Source of the DNA: Cricetomys ansorgei
Lineage: Eukaryota > Chordata > Mammalia > Rodentia > Nesomyidae
Reading direction: 5' to 3'
NCBI GenBank assembly: GCA_026225945.1
Contig: JAMJFZ010003746.1
Coordinates: 3,592,501-3,656,500 of the forward strand
DNA: 64,000 bases
Shown here: positions 1 to 11,210 of the stretch, piece by piece
Layout: each line of letters opens with the position of its first letter
Position numbering within the stretch: the stretch's first letter is position 1
Position numbers and translations under genes: made by a program
The notes under the pieces: model-generated
The model's input: only the letters and a program-made list of their open reading frames with translations
What the model was told of the DNA's origin: nothing
The model's database searches: none

Positions 1-1471
1 GTTCTCTGGTCATGTGTATTACTCAAAAAATGGGAATGGGGTCCAAAGGTGATTATGAAAGAGAGGCTCCACCTCAGTGGTTTTGGGGCTTGCTAATTGC
101 TGGCTGTCTCCTTTCAAAAACTAAAACAGTTTAGTGTACATGTGCATTATAAAATAATTAAGATAAGAACAATACCATCCACAGAAGAGTAATGTGAGAT
201 TTAGAGTCTATGTTTATTGGATTATTAAGCTCAATATCCATATTTATAGATAAAATATTTTTATGTATACACATATATAATGTGTTATATTAGTAACAGA
301 TACAACATGATAAAATGCTATTAGAAAAACAAAAAGAAGCAGCTTAAAATCTAAAGGGATGGGAGAAAAGTCTAAATGGACGGTCAGGTTGTCAGGTTGA
401 ACATCACTTTTTAATTCAGTAATAGTTATTGGGTGCGTGCTATTGGTTGTATTATATGAAGCACTTTAAGCAAACTGTTCTATCGAATAGTACCCTTACG
501 TGATAAATACTGTTATTATTACCGTTTCAGAAATTAGAAAATTAAAGCACAGGAAGGCTGAGCTTAGAGGTGCCCGGAGTCAGCTAGTGAGAAAGCCAGA
601 ATTGGGCCAGCAGCCTGCCCACTGCCCAGCCTCTGACACAGTGCTGTATTTCTCCTGGGTTACTGTATTTCTCCATAAGTGAACCTACGTCTAGGTGGAT
701 ATCACCCCTCCTCCTTCAAGAGCCGTGCACCCAGCACAGTGTCACTGATTTGTAGGCAAGGGCTTTTGAACCTGGGAAACTCTGTTCATATTCATGGTGG
801 CCTTGACCAGAAGCCTCCGCAGCAGGGGAATGGGCTTGTCTGAGGTTTCTCACTGACAGGCAGAGAACTGAGAAAAGGAAGGCTGGGGTTGCTGAGGCCT
901 TAGACTCAGTCTTCAGCACTGGTCCTGGAGGCTGAGAAGGTGGTGGGGAGGAAAGTAGATAAACTTGGAGACCAGGTCCCACACTCTGCTGTGCTTACAC
1001 TGCCTCCTTACAACCCCAGGTCTTGATATAAACCAAGGTCACCCTGAAGGCAGCCAGCTAGATACCAGGAAGGCTTTGTGCAAACGCTACTGCATGGTGG
1101 ACATTGTCCAGTTAGGAACAGGCCCTGGTGACCTTGGATTAACACCTATCAGAACAGTGAGCACAGAACGCCTGGAACTGGACTTCATGTCCTGCTTTTA
1201 GGACAGACTCATCCATCCCAGAATTTCTCATCCCGTCTGCCAAGTGACCTTACTGGGGAGCAGAAGGAGCACAAGGAGCAAGAAAATGTCAGACCTTCTT
1301 TGTGGGGACAGACAGATGCTCCTAAGTTTAATGAAAATCTTCACCTACCGTGCCATCCATTCGTTCCCTGTTTATCGGTTGTCTAGCTGGTACAAGAAAC
1401 TGTAACTGAGAAGGGCTGCTGCCCTCCGTCAGCAGTCTGATAAGGGAGACGGCTGCAGTGAAGGCTGTTTT
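1..1471. other. Non-coding sequence, no clear repeat
   Basis: The first 480 bases are AT-rich. No exon with good splice sites and no SINE is seen. Open frames here are short and lack family resemblance. Confidence 0.5.
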
Positions 1472-1543
1472 CAGCACTGGAGATGGAACCCAGGGCCTCA
1501 TACATGCTAGGCAAGCACGCTTCCACTGAGCCACGTCAGCCCC
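1472..1543 (-). repeat. ID-type SINE
   Basis: Antisense: cagcactggagatggaaccc, then catgctaggcaagcacgctt and ccactgagccacgtcagccc. Confidence 0.82.
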
Positions 1544-1639
1544 TGACTCTAGTTCCGCATACAGATATCTATAGCATGAATCATGAAGTCATGCTTACCG
1601 TGCAGCTGCTTATTAGTCACTCGTCCATACCTGGCCTCT

Positions 1640-1745
1640 GTCTAGTGTTTTAGCAGATTTTATATCATTTAACCCTTCCCAAAAAATCCGAATATGGTGA
1701 CCTCATTTCGAACTGGACAGGTAGGTTCTGAGCGGTGAGTTTGCA
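1640..1745 (-). repeat. Possible MIR fragment
   Basis: Antisense MIR-like run tatatcatttaacccttccc followed by gaactggacaggtaggttct. Weak. Confidence 0.35.
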
Positions 1746-2039
1746 TCTGAGCTGTCTGCCCTTTAAACCTCGGATTGTCTGTTCTCTGGAAGAGAATCAG
1801 TCACAAGGACCTTTGAGAACAGAGGTCAAGGCCCTTTTTAGTTTAGCTGGCTGGAAGTAGCTCTCTGGAGAAGGATCCTGTAGAACTCCCCTCTTCTAAT
1901 GTCTCTTCCAACAGCCAACACTCAAACTGTGTTGCTTTTCTGCTTTTTTCTCCAATCTCCCCTTCACAGAATGATCTAATTAGTCTTTCTAAGATCCAGC
2001 CATTATGATCCACGTATGATCATGTACTTCCTCTGAACT

Positions 2040-2145
2040 GAAAGCCAGGCTTGCCGCCACGTGCCTGCAATTCCAGTTCATAGAGAGGAGGATAGCAAAG
2101 CCAGCCTGGGCTACATGGAAACTTCCTGTTTCAAACAGACACACA
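2040..2145 (+). repeat. B1-like SINE, diverged
   Basis: Sense traces: cgccacgtgcctgcaattcc and agccagcctgggctacatgg. Confidence 0.6.
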
Positions 2146-2390
2146 TACCCTTAAGTGGACCCTTAAGTGATTCCCTGAGGATCCCAGACTGCTGTGTGTG
2201 TGTGTGAGTCTGAGTGTGTTGTATATATGCACATGTGTTGAATATACATGGATACATACATAGATGGGTGCATGTACACGCAGATGCTGTAGGTCAGCAC
2301 TGGGCGTCTGGTCATCAGTGGGTGTGTTCCTTGGCCTCCCACCTTGGCTTGTTTTTAATAACCCATTTTTATCATTATCATTATTATTAT

Positions 2391-2530
2391 TTTGGTTTTT
2401 GTCAAAACAGAGTTTCTCTGTGCAGCCTTGGCTGTCCTGGAACTCGATTTGTAGACCAGGCTAGCCTCAAACTCACAGAGTTTGTCTCCCAAGTGCTGGG
2501 ATTAAAGACATGAGCCACCACCACCCTGCT
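2391..2530 (-). repeat. B1 SINE
   Basis: Antisense, near full: cagagtttctctgtgcagcc to atgagccaccaccaccctgc. Confidence 0.92.
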
Positions 2531-2544
2531 ATATTTATTATTTT

Positions 2545-2757
2545 TAAAATATTTTATTTGTTTTTACGTGCATGAGTGTTTGCCTGCATGTGTGTATGTG
2601 CACCACATACGTATAGAACCCATGGAGGCCAGAAGAAGGCGTCAGAACTGAAGTTACAGACAGTGGCGAGCAACCATGTGGGTGCTGGGAACTGAACCCA
2701 AGTCCTCTGTAAGAGCATCTAGCATCCTGAACAGCTGAGCCATCTCTCCAGTCCTGT
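2545..2757 (-). repeat. B2 SINE
   Basis: Antisense: ttttacgtgcatgagtgttt, gtgggtgctgggaactgaac, end ctgagccatctctccagtcc. Confidence 0.95.
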
Positions 2758-2787
2758 CTTCACCATTTTTAATTACGTGTATGTTGG

Positions 2788-2946
2788 CTGATCATGGTGG
2801 CACACACCTTTAATCCCATCACTTGAGAGGCAGCGGCAGGTGGGTCTCTGTGAGTTAGAGGTCGGCCTGGTCTACACATCCAGTTCCAGGACAGCCAGTA
2901 CTACGTAGAGATACCCTGTATTAAAAAACAAAACAAAACAAAAAAT
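2788..2946 (+). repeat. B1 SINE with AAAAC-rich tail
   Basis: Sense: ggctgatcatggtggcacac, tagaggtcggcctggtctac; the tail is aacaaaacaaaacaaaaaa. Confidence 0.92.
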
Positions 2947-3133
2947 TATGTGTATTTCTGAGTGTGGGTGTGTGTGCATGAATGCAGGTGCCCACGGAGG
3001 CTGGAGACATCGGATCCTCTGGAGCTGGAGTTACAGGCAGTAGTGAGCTCCTGACATGGGTGCTGAGAGCTGAACTCAGGTCCTCTGGAAGAGCAGCAAG
3101 TGCTTTTAACCATTGAGCTCTCTCTCCAGTCCT
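2947..3133 (-). repeat. B2 SINE
   Basis: Antisense: ttatgtgtatttctgagtgt, end accattgagctctctctcca. It sits tail to tail with the B1 before it. Confidence 0.93.
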
Positions 3134-3136
3134 CCA

Positions 3137-3362
3137 CTTTCTTTTTTGAGACAGAGTCTCTCAATGGACCTGGCACTTTCCAATTTGCTAGAGTGACTGC
3201 TGGATTGACAGTTCCCCCAGGATTGTCCTGTCTGTGTTGCCCAAGAGCTGGGGTTATAGGTACAACGGATGCACCTGGCTTTTTATGCTGGTGCTGGGAA
3301 TGAAACTCTGGTCCTGATGCTTGCACTGCAAGCATTGTACTGATTGAACCATCTTCCTGGAT
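3137..3362 (-). repeat. B4-like composite SINE
   Basis: Antisense: a B1-like half (ttgagacagagtctctcaat to atgcacctggct) is followed by an ID-like half (ggtgctgggaatgaaactct to tgattgaaccatcttcctgg). The order B1 then ID on this strand is that of a reversed B4. Confidence 0.65.
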
Positions 3363-3406
3363 CCCTAGATTACTCCTCAATCTGTCATTCAGAGTCATTT
3401 ACTAAC

Positions 3407-3575
3407 TGTGTGTGTGTGTAAGTATGTCTGATGTCTGCAGAGCCCAGCATTGTGTGATTCCCTGGGATTAGGTGTACAGAGAGTTATGAGCTGTCATGTG
3501 GTGGCTAGGAATTGAACCTGGGTTCTCTGGAAGAGCAGCTAGCGCTCTTACCCATTGAGACATCTCTCCAGTTCC
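3407..3575 (-). repeat. B2 SINE
   Basis: Antisense: gtggtggctaggaattgaac, ctcttacccattgagacatc, end tctccagttccc. Confidence 0.92.
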
Positions 3576-3605
3576 CTTCTTTCATAATCCCTCCTCTCAC
3601 CCAAC

Positions 3606-3751
3606 CCAAGACAGGTGTTTTTCTGTGTAGCCTTAACTGGTTCTGGAACTCACTCTTTAGACCAGGCTGGCCTCGAACTCACAGAGATCTGCCAGCCTCT
3701 GCCTCCCAAGTGCTAGGATTAAAGGTGCGCGACCACCAGCCGCCCAGCTCT
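3606..3751 (-). repeat. B1 SINE
   Basis: Antisense: agacaggtgtttttctgtgt, taactggttctggaactcac, taaaggtgcgcgaccaccag. Confidence 0.93.
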
Positions 3752-3799
3752 CAGGTTCTTGCCCTAAAATGATTTGCTTCTTCTGAGTGTGATTCCACT

Positions 3800-4125
3800 T
3801 CTCTTGCTTCTTTTCTCACCTTCTTTCCTCCTGGAGGCTTTTCTTTGTTCCCTCGCCAACTTTTACCCATGGTCTAATGTTCAGCTAAAATGTTACTTGC
3901 TACATGGTGGAGTTCCTAAGCTGGGGCAAACATATATGTGTAATTTCTACCACGTGTCATGGTTTTTGTATGCCCTTTGTCTTTGGTATCCAGCAATCTC
4001 TTTAAAAACAGAATCTTGCTTGTATATTTTCCTATACCCTGGGACCTAGCACATTTAAATTTCCCTCATAGCCACGTCATAACGCAGTTAGAGCTCTGTA
4101 AGGATTTGTTAGATATATCAATTTT
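3800..4125 (+). repeat. Probable L2 fragment
   Basis: Sense L2 traits: gttcagctaaaatgttactt, then cagaatcttgcttgtatatt and cctgggacctagcac. Confidence 0.45.
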
Positions 4126-4133
4126 AAAATTTA

Positions 4134-4227
4134 TGGGGCTGGGTTAGTTAAGTAGTAGAGTGCTTGCCTGGCGTGTGCAAGGCCCTAGAACCTAGGACTA
4201 TAGTGGAAACTATAGCAACACAGAAAC
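4134..4227 (+). repeat. ID-type SINE
   Basis: Sense: tggggctgggttagttaagt, agtagagtgcttgcctggcg, gtgcaaggccctagaacc. Confidence 0.82.
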
Positions 4228-4249
4228 AATGAACTGAAATAGAGAAAAT

Positions 4250-4350
4250 GGATTGCTGGGGGTATATAATTCAGTGGCAGAACACTTTCCTAGCATGGAA
4301 AACACCCAAGGCTCAATTTCCAGTGCTGCAAAACGAAGAAAGAAATCAAA
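4250..4350 (+). repeat. ID-type SINE, diverged
   Basis: Sense: ttgctgggggtatataattc, agtggcagaacactttccta, then an A-rich tail. Confidence 0.65.
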
Positions 4351-6107
4351 ATCACAGAGTGAAATACTCAAGCAGAGTGACTTGAACACGTAGAAACCTT
4401 CATACCTTGACACAGCTAGAAAGACATCTCAACAACCATGGTTTCAGGTGGAAGCTGAGCCAGACTCGAAGCCAGCCGGGGAAGCCAGCAGGGCAGAGTG
4501 AGTCATTTGCACAAGTAGCTGCTGCAGAGGAAAAGGATGGGACACAGAGTACAGGGTGGGGGAGAGGAAGGGCTAGAATAGCAATGGAGTCCATTCTTTG
4601 AATATTGCTCAACATCCTGGTATTGGAGGAATTTGCCTCCCTTGCCTGGTACAAATTGCGCCCTGGCCTGGATTGCCTGTCTCTGGCGGACCTGTAGGCT
4701 TTCCTCTGATCCTGTCAGACCTATTGCTTTTTCACTCACCCTGCAACACTTGCTGGATACAGACTAAGTACACTGGTAGATTCTCTGGCCTTTTAGACTC
4801 TCGGTGCCAAGGCTCAGCAGGCGGGTGGCCTAAGAAAGGGTGGCTTTCACAGGGAGCTGAGGTGAAAGGAATGTTGCAGCAGGTGTGGGCAGAGGAGAGG
4901 GAGCTTAGGGATCTTGCCCCACGATGGGAGTGTAGCTTCCATTTCAAGGACTTGAAGTCTGCAGGCCACAGTTACAAAACTGCATGAACAGAAAGGATTC
5001 TTGACTTCCCAGTCGACTCTGTTTCTGTGTTCCTGTCTTGGCTCCGTTCACCCCTTTGAAGCCTCGGTTTACCCCTCCACCTCAGCACATCAGCCTGGTG
5101 CTGTTGTCCAGTCTTCTAAACCTGAGGTCCCAACAACAGCCATCTGGGAAACGAGACATTCCTCAGCCCCATGTGGCTTTTGGAGCGCATAAAGTTATCT
5201 GTGGAAAGCTAAAGTCAAAGTATTTCCTCAAATGCAAACATTCCTAACTCGGGGTCCATAAATCCCCCACAGAGGCCACGTGGATTGCAGGGTAGTGTGC
5301 TTCCTGGAACTGTGTGAGAGGTTCCAATGGTCTTGTAGGTATGGCTGTGTCCTAGGAGTTGGTATGAGGGTCCGTAACCTTTACCAGGGTCTGAAAGGGT
5401 CTGTGACCACCTGAAAAGATAAAAATTTCCCAGAGGCTGTGGCCGGACTGGGTGGACACTCCAACTCCTGTTTCCTGTGTGCTGCAAAGATGTGCAATGG
5501 GAAGCAGTGGCTGGTCACTTCCCAAAGAGATCTTTCCGCGGACAGAGCCCCTGAGATTTCCCAGACTCTCTACTCAGGCAACACTAGTCTTTCAGCCTTA
5601 CCCTTCTTCCTTCCATTTTGTTCTCAGGGCCACGTGGAGCCTAGGTTAGTGGCTGCCGGTGTTTGTCAAGAGAAAGGCTGAGGCCGGCAGGGGAGGCGTG
5701 CTCTCTGTCAGGCTGGCATTGGGAGCCCTGGTCCCAGAAAGGTTTTGTGCCCTTTCTGTGATGTGCTACAGTGGTTGCCAAACTTTGGAGTGCCTCTTTA
5801 AATTTCTAACTCAATCTTGGATTCCTGCAAGTGATTATAATTGCATTCTAAGAGTCCACACATGAAAAATGCATGCCAGTAAAGAGCTACGGTGCATTCA
5901 TCTGAAATGTAGTGCGTACCACTATCCCTGAGTGTTTGAAAAAGAACGCAGGCTCTACTGCGTGAAAAGCATTATTTATTTGTCTGTAGTCAATCCTTGG
6001 CGTACAACTAAATTCAGAGACCCCCGTCTCTGATGGAGGACCCTTTTCTCTTCCAGCAAAGTAGGAAGCACTGGTCTCATTTAAGATTTTCCCTATTTGT
6101 TTATTAT
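4351..6107. other. Repeat-poor non-coding stretch
   Basis: About 1.75 kb without a recognisable SINE, one of the longer clean intervals. Several open frames exist but none has splice-bounded, family-like sequence. Confidence 0.5.
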
Positions 6108-6254
6108 TTATTTACTTTATTGGTTTCCAGAGAGGGAACCTTGTAGTCCTGGCTGGCCTCGAATTTGATATGCAGCCAAAGATGACCTTGAATCTCTGCT
6201 CTCCCTGCCTCCCCCAGTTCTGAGATAAAGGCTGTGAGCCACCACCCCCAGCTT
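6108..6254 (-). repeat. B1-like SINE
   Basis: Antisense: gtcctggctggcctcgaatt, end ctgtgagccaccacccccag. An added block between the two halves makes it longer than a simple B1. Confidence 0.75.
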
Positions 6255-6802
6255 CTCTTTACTGATAAGGAAACTGTGTTCTAGCAAATGAAGCTTGGTA
6301 CGGTAGAGTGACACCAGGCTTGCTGACTATCTCCTGATAGGCTTTGAGAACAGCTGGATAGAGGCCACCCAGGTCCATGCCCGCCCCACCCCCACCCGAG
6401 TTGAGAGGTGTCCATAGGACGCCTGAGGGAAGACAGGACTCATTCAGGCTTGCCTGGTCTGATAAACAGTCGGGCAAAGGAACCAACCACACACCACACC
6501 AGGCCTTGGCAACAAAGCGTGGCACAAAGCAAGGACATCACTGTTACAGCGGAGAATGCCAAGATGGGGGTAAACCCTACCTCATTCAGTCCTTCCTCTA
6601 AGCCTGTGAGTTAAGGATTACTGTTACTTTACATAGGTGGATGCTGAAGCTTAGGTTAATGACAAGGGATTCCCAGGTTTTCTTAATGACTACATGATTT
6701 TGCCCAAGGAATCATTCTGAACTCAGCCACAGTTTACAGAAACATGGAAGGCTGTCTCCCAGGAGACTCTACCCAATGCAGAAGCATCCTTGCTATGGTT
6801 CC
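6255..6802. other. Non-coding, nothing recognised
   Basis: No repeat or exon seen. Confidence 0.45.
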
Positions 6803-6841
6803 CAGGGTCAGGGTCAGGGTCAGGGTCAGGGTCAGGGTCAC
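6803..6841. repeat. Six tandem GGGTCA hexamers
   Basis: Six perfect GGGTCA units at 6805-6840, preceded by CA. The hexamer is a nuclear-receptor half-site variant, so the array could also be read as direct repeats with 0 or 6 bases between half-sites. Confidence 0.97.
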
Positions 6842-6885
6842 TCAACCCTGAAGGGCAGAACAATCTCTAAAATTTCCCCTCCTGG

Positions 6886-7034
6886 GCTGGGCACTGGTAT
6901 ACATCTTTAACCCCAGTACTAAGGAGGCAGAGTCAGGTGCACCTCTGTGAGTCAAGGCCAGCCTGGTCTACATAGCTAGTTCTAGGAAAGCCAGGGCTAC
7001 ATAGAGAGAAACCTGTCTAAAGAAAAAAAAAAAA
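6886..7034 (+). repeat. B1 SINE
   Basis: Sense: gggctgggcactggtataca, aaggccagcctggtctacat; ends in a 13-base A run. Confidence 0.92.
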
Positions 7035-7229
7035 TCCCCTTCTGGCCTAGACACAGGGAAAGTGAGGTGCAGCCCAACATGCTCCCGGCCACCTGAAGAC
7101 CCTTCCTTTCCACCCCACCCCCAATTACTAAGCTCTCTGCCAGGCCCTTCAGAACTGTTTGGGGCCAGCCTGAGTTTTCTCATTCTTTCTGGAACATGTT
7201 CTCTCTGGCCTTTAACACAGCTCCTTCTT

Positions 7230-7372
7230 TTCCTCTCTGTGACTAGTGTGAACCTTAAACCCCTAGAAAGCTCTTTGAAAGCAGGGGTCAAGTGTCAAGT
7301 GTATTCCATTCCCTCCCCAGGTGTAGGCTGAACACAAACTCACCACCTAATAAATGTTGGCTGAGTTAAATC
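7230..7372 (+). repeat. L2 3' end fragment
   Basis: Sense: agctctttgaaagcaggggt and acctaataaatgttggctga match the familiar L2 terminal pattern (AATAAATGTTxGTTGA). Confidence 0.6.
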
Positions 7373-8240
7373 CAGGCTCTGTAGACAACATCCTCCCCAC
7401 TGGACCATTTGTTTGGTTCATGCTGCCTACCCAGCCTCCCATGAGGCCTTTGAGAGGGCTGGGATCGGGTTTGCTATCTTATGAGGAAGCTTGGCCTTCG
7501 GAGGGGTCATTCTTGTGCAAACACAGGGCCTCTGCCTGGAAGGCACAGACCAATATTTTTGCACCTGTGCAAGGCTCTCGTAAAGCTGAGAGGTAATTTA
7601 AGGCTTTGGCAGCTCTGCCTTTTAAAGCCTCTTGGGTCCCTGCAGTGGGCTGAGGGCAAGCGATGGAGGAGGCTGTGTGCAGTTGCTCTCCACTCAAGGG
7701 TTCCTGGGAACCAAGAGTGTTTGCCTTTTGCTGCCCTGGAGGCCAAGAGCCACTTTTTCTTTGCAAAGTGAGACGGAAAGTCTGGTTGGTATGAGAGAGA
7801 GTCAAGGTCTTGATCTAACAATGTGATCTCTCAGAAGCCCCAGACTTTGCCACTGTGGCCAGGTAGCCTCTGGGGTTCAGTGCTGTTCAACAGCCCACAT
7901 TGCTGACTGAAGTTATGTGCCTCTCAGAACCTTGGTTTCTCCTGCTATCAAACGGACACTCAGCATCTCTACTTGTCCCAACATCCCATAGCCCAGAGCA
8001 ATATACTTCCTTCTCAGTACTCCCCACCCCACCTTCAGTTCAGTCAGGATTGACCCCTAGCATTATCCAGCCAGGAGTTCCTGCAGGGCCAGACAGGCCT
8101 GTTGACAGAGCTGGAGTGCTCTAGACAGAGGAGGCCTTTGATGAGCTTGACATTTAACCGAGCGATTCAGACTCTCCTTACCCTCTTTGGAAAGTACGGC
8201 CTCACTTGCAGACTACCAGAGAGCTGCTGTTCACTGAATG
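7373..8240. other. Non-coding, nothing recognised
   Basis: No SINE. Overlapping open frames on both strands at 7480-7820 look like chance GC-rich frames. Confidence 0.45.
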
Positions 8241-8241
8241 G

Positions 8242-8280
8242 TCACCACCACCATCATCACCACCACCATCATCATCATCT
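8242..8280. repeat. (CAC/CAT)n trinucleotide run
   Basis: Thirteen CAC or CAT units. One frame reads as poly-His but there is no sign of a gene. Confidence 0.92.
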
Positions 8281-8348
8281 GAAACGTTACCTGTTCTTTA
8301 TAGTTTAGGAAATTATTTTACATCTATTTGCTCATTTAAACACCTTCA

Positions 8349-8464
8349 GCCAGGTGTGGCAGCACACAGCCGAGCACTGGGGAGGGTGAGGCAGGAGGAT
8401 TGTCACAAGTCTGAGGCCAACCTAAGCTGCATAGAGAGATCCTCTCTCAAAAACCAAAACAAAA
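8349..8464 (+). repeat. B1-like SINE
   Basis: Sense: gccaggtgtggcagcacaca, tgaggcaggaggattgtcac; ends caaaaaccaaaacaaaa. Confidence 0.78.
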
Positions 8465-8565
8465 GGCTGGGGCTCACAAAGCCCCACAAAGGGCTGGGGT
8501 CATAGCTCAGTGGCGTTTCTGAGCTCTGGGTTTGATGCCACCGCCAAGAAAAACTAAAACAAGAG
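8465..8565 (+). repeat. ID-type SINE after the B1
   Basis: Sense: gggctggggtcatagctcag, ctctgggtttgatgccacc, then AAAAC tail. A short ggctgggg repeat precedes it. Confidence 0.65.
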
Positions 8566-8929
8566 CAGCAGCAGAAGCGCACGGCTGCCCTCTCTGTGAG
8601 CCCGGTTGTTACTCTGTGACATTGCACCCGAGAGGTAAAGCTGACAGGGAATGTGTGTGTCCCGAATAAAAGCCATGGCGGCCCAGAAGCTGGGAACAAA
8701 CACATCCTTCCCAGGGTGCTACTGAGAGACATCAGCGTGGGCATTACAAGGAAGATCTTATGCAAATGGTATGCAAACAAGGTTTTGAACCAAGAACTTG
8801 GTGGTCCTTTGCAAGGTGACATTCCACTCCTTCCCGAAAGCGCGATCTGGGGAAAGAGGAGATTGTGGGGGAGAGGACTGGGAGATTCCAGCTGGCATTG
8901 TTCTTCCTTCTGATTTTTTTTTCTCTTCA
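8566..8929. other. Non-coding, nothing recognised
   Basis: No repeat or exon seen. Confidence 0.4.
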
Positions 8930-9001
8930 ACATAGAGATGAACCCCAGAATCTTGAGTGTGCTGGGCAAGCCTCCTACCTCTGAGCTTTAGCCTCAGCCC
9001 C
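8930..9001 (-). repeat. ID-type SINE, diverged
   Basis: Antisense: agatgaaccccagaatcttg, gtgctgggcaagcctcctac. Confidence 0.65.
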
Positions 9002-9494
9002 AGTGGATAGGTTTTGTGGGAGTGAGGCAGGCTTAGGATAAGCTCTCCTGAGGACTAAGGTTCTCAGCTTCCTTCGCAAAGAGAATGGGAGTGGACCACG
9101 GGCCATAGCCCCAGGTCTCCAAGTCACACAAGTCACATCCTGCCACAAACAGAGGCTCCTTGCCAGAGTGGGAGAGTGAGATTCTTCTAGAAAAGACTGA
9201 AACTGACCCCTGAGGTAGACTCTGTTGTCACCTGGAGGAAAGAAAAGCGGTCCTTAGGCAGGTAAACCTTTGTCCCACAGCCTGCTTCTGCCTACAGAGG
9301 TCAGTCAAGAAATCCGGCCCTGCTCGGTGACTTCACACACTGTGACAGGCCCCCGTGTGGAGAGCGCAGCTGCTCCCAGGCCCTGCCCGAGGTATGAGAA
9401 GCATCCAAGGAAGGGCTTTCTGCTCTGGATCCACAAGGTGATGAGAGCCCCGTATGACAGATCTCACTTTGCCCACACTTGCCAAGCCAGGCAC
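9002..9494. other. Non-coding, nothing recognised
   Basis: No SINE seen. Confidence 0.4.
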
Positions 9495-9620
9495 TTAAAC
9501 AAATCATCACATTCAATCTTCACATCTTCATACGATAGAGAGCCCCTCTGAACTCCATTTCACAGGGCGTCAAGGTCACGGGCTAGCTTTCAGGCAGATG
9601 ACCTCTAAGCCTGCACTCCT
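9495..9620 (-). repeat. MIR fragment
   Basis: Antisense MIR: atcatcacattcaatcttca, then ctccatttcacagggcgtca and aggtcacgggctagc. Confidence 0.6.
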
Positions 9621-10227
9621 GGCCAGAGCCCAGGACAGCCTCCGCTGGGAGCTGGGTATGGATGTGAACCAGAGTGCAGGGCCCTTGGGGCTGCCGAGAC
9701 TTTTGGAAAGCAGGTGACTACAGAGGAGAACCCTTTCCTGGGAAGCCAGGTCATGACTCCACTGCCCAGTGCTGGTTGCCCAACCTCTACAACTAAATGA
9801 GGAAGGCTAAGGTGAGGAAATCAGGACATCCTGAGGAATGAGCAAAGAGAACAGCTAACATGCTGACACAGGGCAGGGAGCCACAGGCAAGGATGCCCAG
9901 TGAACCCTGTTGAGTTCTTGGCTGGGTGACCCTGCAGTGTGGCAATTGTCCATGAATGCCAGGGAACCATGAGAAAAAGCATAGAACCCAATGGGCCTTT
10001 TATCTCCAGGATCCCAGGAACTTCCCGCCCCTAATTATAGGCCTAGGAAGTGAAAAAGAACAAGATGTGCTCTGGCCGGGACTCTTTGCTTCACTGGCTT
10101 CTGTGGAGACAAATGTTCAGGGAGAAGCGGCTATCAGACAGGGCGTTCTCAGCATGTGGATGGCTTCAGGTAAAAGGAGAGAGACCTAGCGAGTCTTTGT
10201 CAGGGACAGCATGCTCTGACGACTATG
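9621..10227. other. Non-coding, nothing recognised
   Basis: No repeat seen. gcttcaggtaaaag at 10166 resembles a splice donor but no reading frame supports an exon. Confidence 0.4.
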
Positions 10228-10293
10228 GAATTATGTTAATCAGCTTTCTGTCACTGTGATAAAAATAGCTAAAATTTATAAGAAAGAAAGGAC

Positions 10294-10492
10294 GGGGCCT
10301 AGAGAGGTGGCTCAGCAGTTAAGAGCACTGGCTGCTCTTCCAGAGGACCCGGGTTCAATTCCCAGCACCCTCATGGCAGCTCACAACTGTCTGTAACTCC
10401 ATTTCCAGGGGATCCGACACCCTCACACAGATATACATGCAGACAAAACACCAGTGCACGTAACATAAAAATAAATAAATCTTTTTTGAAAA
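10294..10492 (+). repeat. B2 SINE, well preserved
   Basis: Sense: ggggcctagagaggtggctc, ctggctgctcttccagagga, cacaactgtctgtaactcc; ends ataaaaataaataaatc. One of the youngest looking copies. Confidence 0.97.
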
Positions 10493-10529
10493 AAGAAAGT
10501 AAGAAAGTATTATTTTGGCTCAGTTTTTA

Positions 10530-10714
10530 AGATTTATTTATTTTATGTATGTGGATATCTTGTCTGAACATCTATCTGCACACCAGAAGAGGTCACTGGA
10601 TCTTCTTACAGGACTACAGTTAGGTGGTGAGCCACCATGTGGGTGCTGAGAATTGAACTCAGGACCTCTGAAAGAGCAGCCCGTGCTCTTAACTGCTGAG
10701 CCATCTCTCCAGTC
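10530..10714 (-). repeat. B2 SINE
   Basis: Antisense: gatttatttattttatgtat to ctgagccatctctccagtcc. The bases ggctca occur on both sides and may be part of its target duplication. Confidence 0.95.
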
Positions 10715-10749
10715 CATTGGCTCATGGTTTTTGTTTTTTGTTTTATTTA

Positions 10750-10955
10750 CTTTATTTTAATTTTAAATTATGTGTGTCTGTGTTTCATGAGCCTATGAAT
10801 GCAGGTGCTGGCGAGATCGGAAGAGAACGCCGGGTCCACCAGAGCTGGGGTTACAGGGCCATTGTGCATTACTCAATGTGGGTGCTGGGAATTGAACTCA
10901 AGTCCTCTGCGAGAACAGTCCATGGTTCTAACTGCTGAGCTGTCTCTCCAGTCTC
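10750..10955 (-). repeat. B2 SINE
   Basis: Antisense: aattatgtgtgtctgtgttt, gtgggtgctgggaattgaac, end ctgagctgtctctccagtct. Confidence 0.94.
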
Positions 10956-11210
10956 TTGGCACATGGTTGCAAAGCTACTTGGCCCTGTTGCTTTGGGCTT
11001 GTGGCAGCTCAGAACACTGTGGCAGGAGTACAGGATGGGGAAGGCTGCTCATCTCACAGCAGCCAGGAAGTGAAGAGGGAAGGGGGAGGGAGGGGTCCAA
11101 TAGCCCCTTCAATAGAATGCCCCAGTGACCTGATGTCCTCGTAAAGCTCCATTACCTCCCAACAGTGCCTTAGGCTAATGACCAAACTTTAGTAGATGGG
11201 CATCTGCAGG

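Larger units (their letters stand above)
10228..11210 (+). mobile_element. Old dispersed rodent element split by three B2 copies
   Basis: Left piece: gttaatcagctttctgtcac (10233). Right piece from 10956: cttggcacatggttgcaaag, gcagccaggaagtgaagagg, ctccattacctcccaacagt. The pieces belong to one dispersed repeat whose other partial copy begins near 28210. Family name not assigned. Confidence 0.45.

Noticed and set aside
2946..3398. 150-residue open frame on the minus strand
   Set aside because: It spans a B2 and a B4-like SINE.
8102..8308. Open frame with 12 consecutive His residues
   Set aside because: It is a CAC/CAT trinucleotide run, with no splice sites or conserved flanking sequence.
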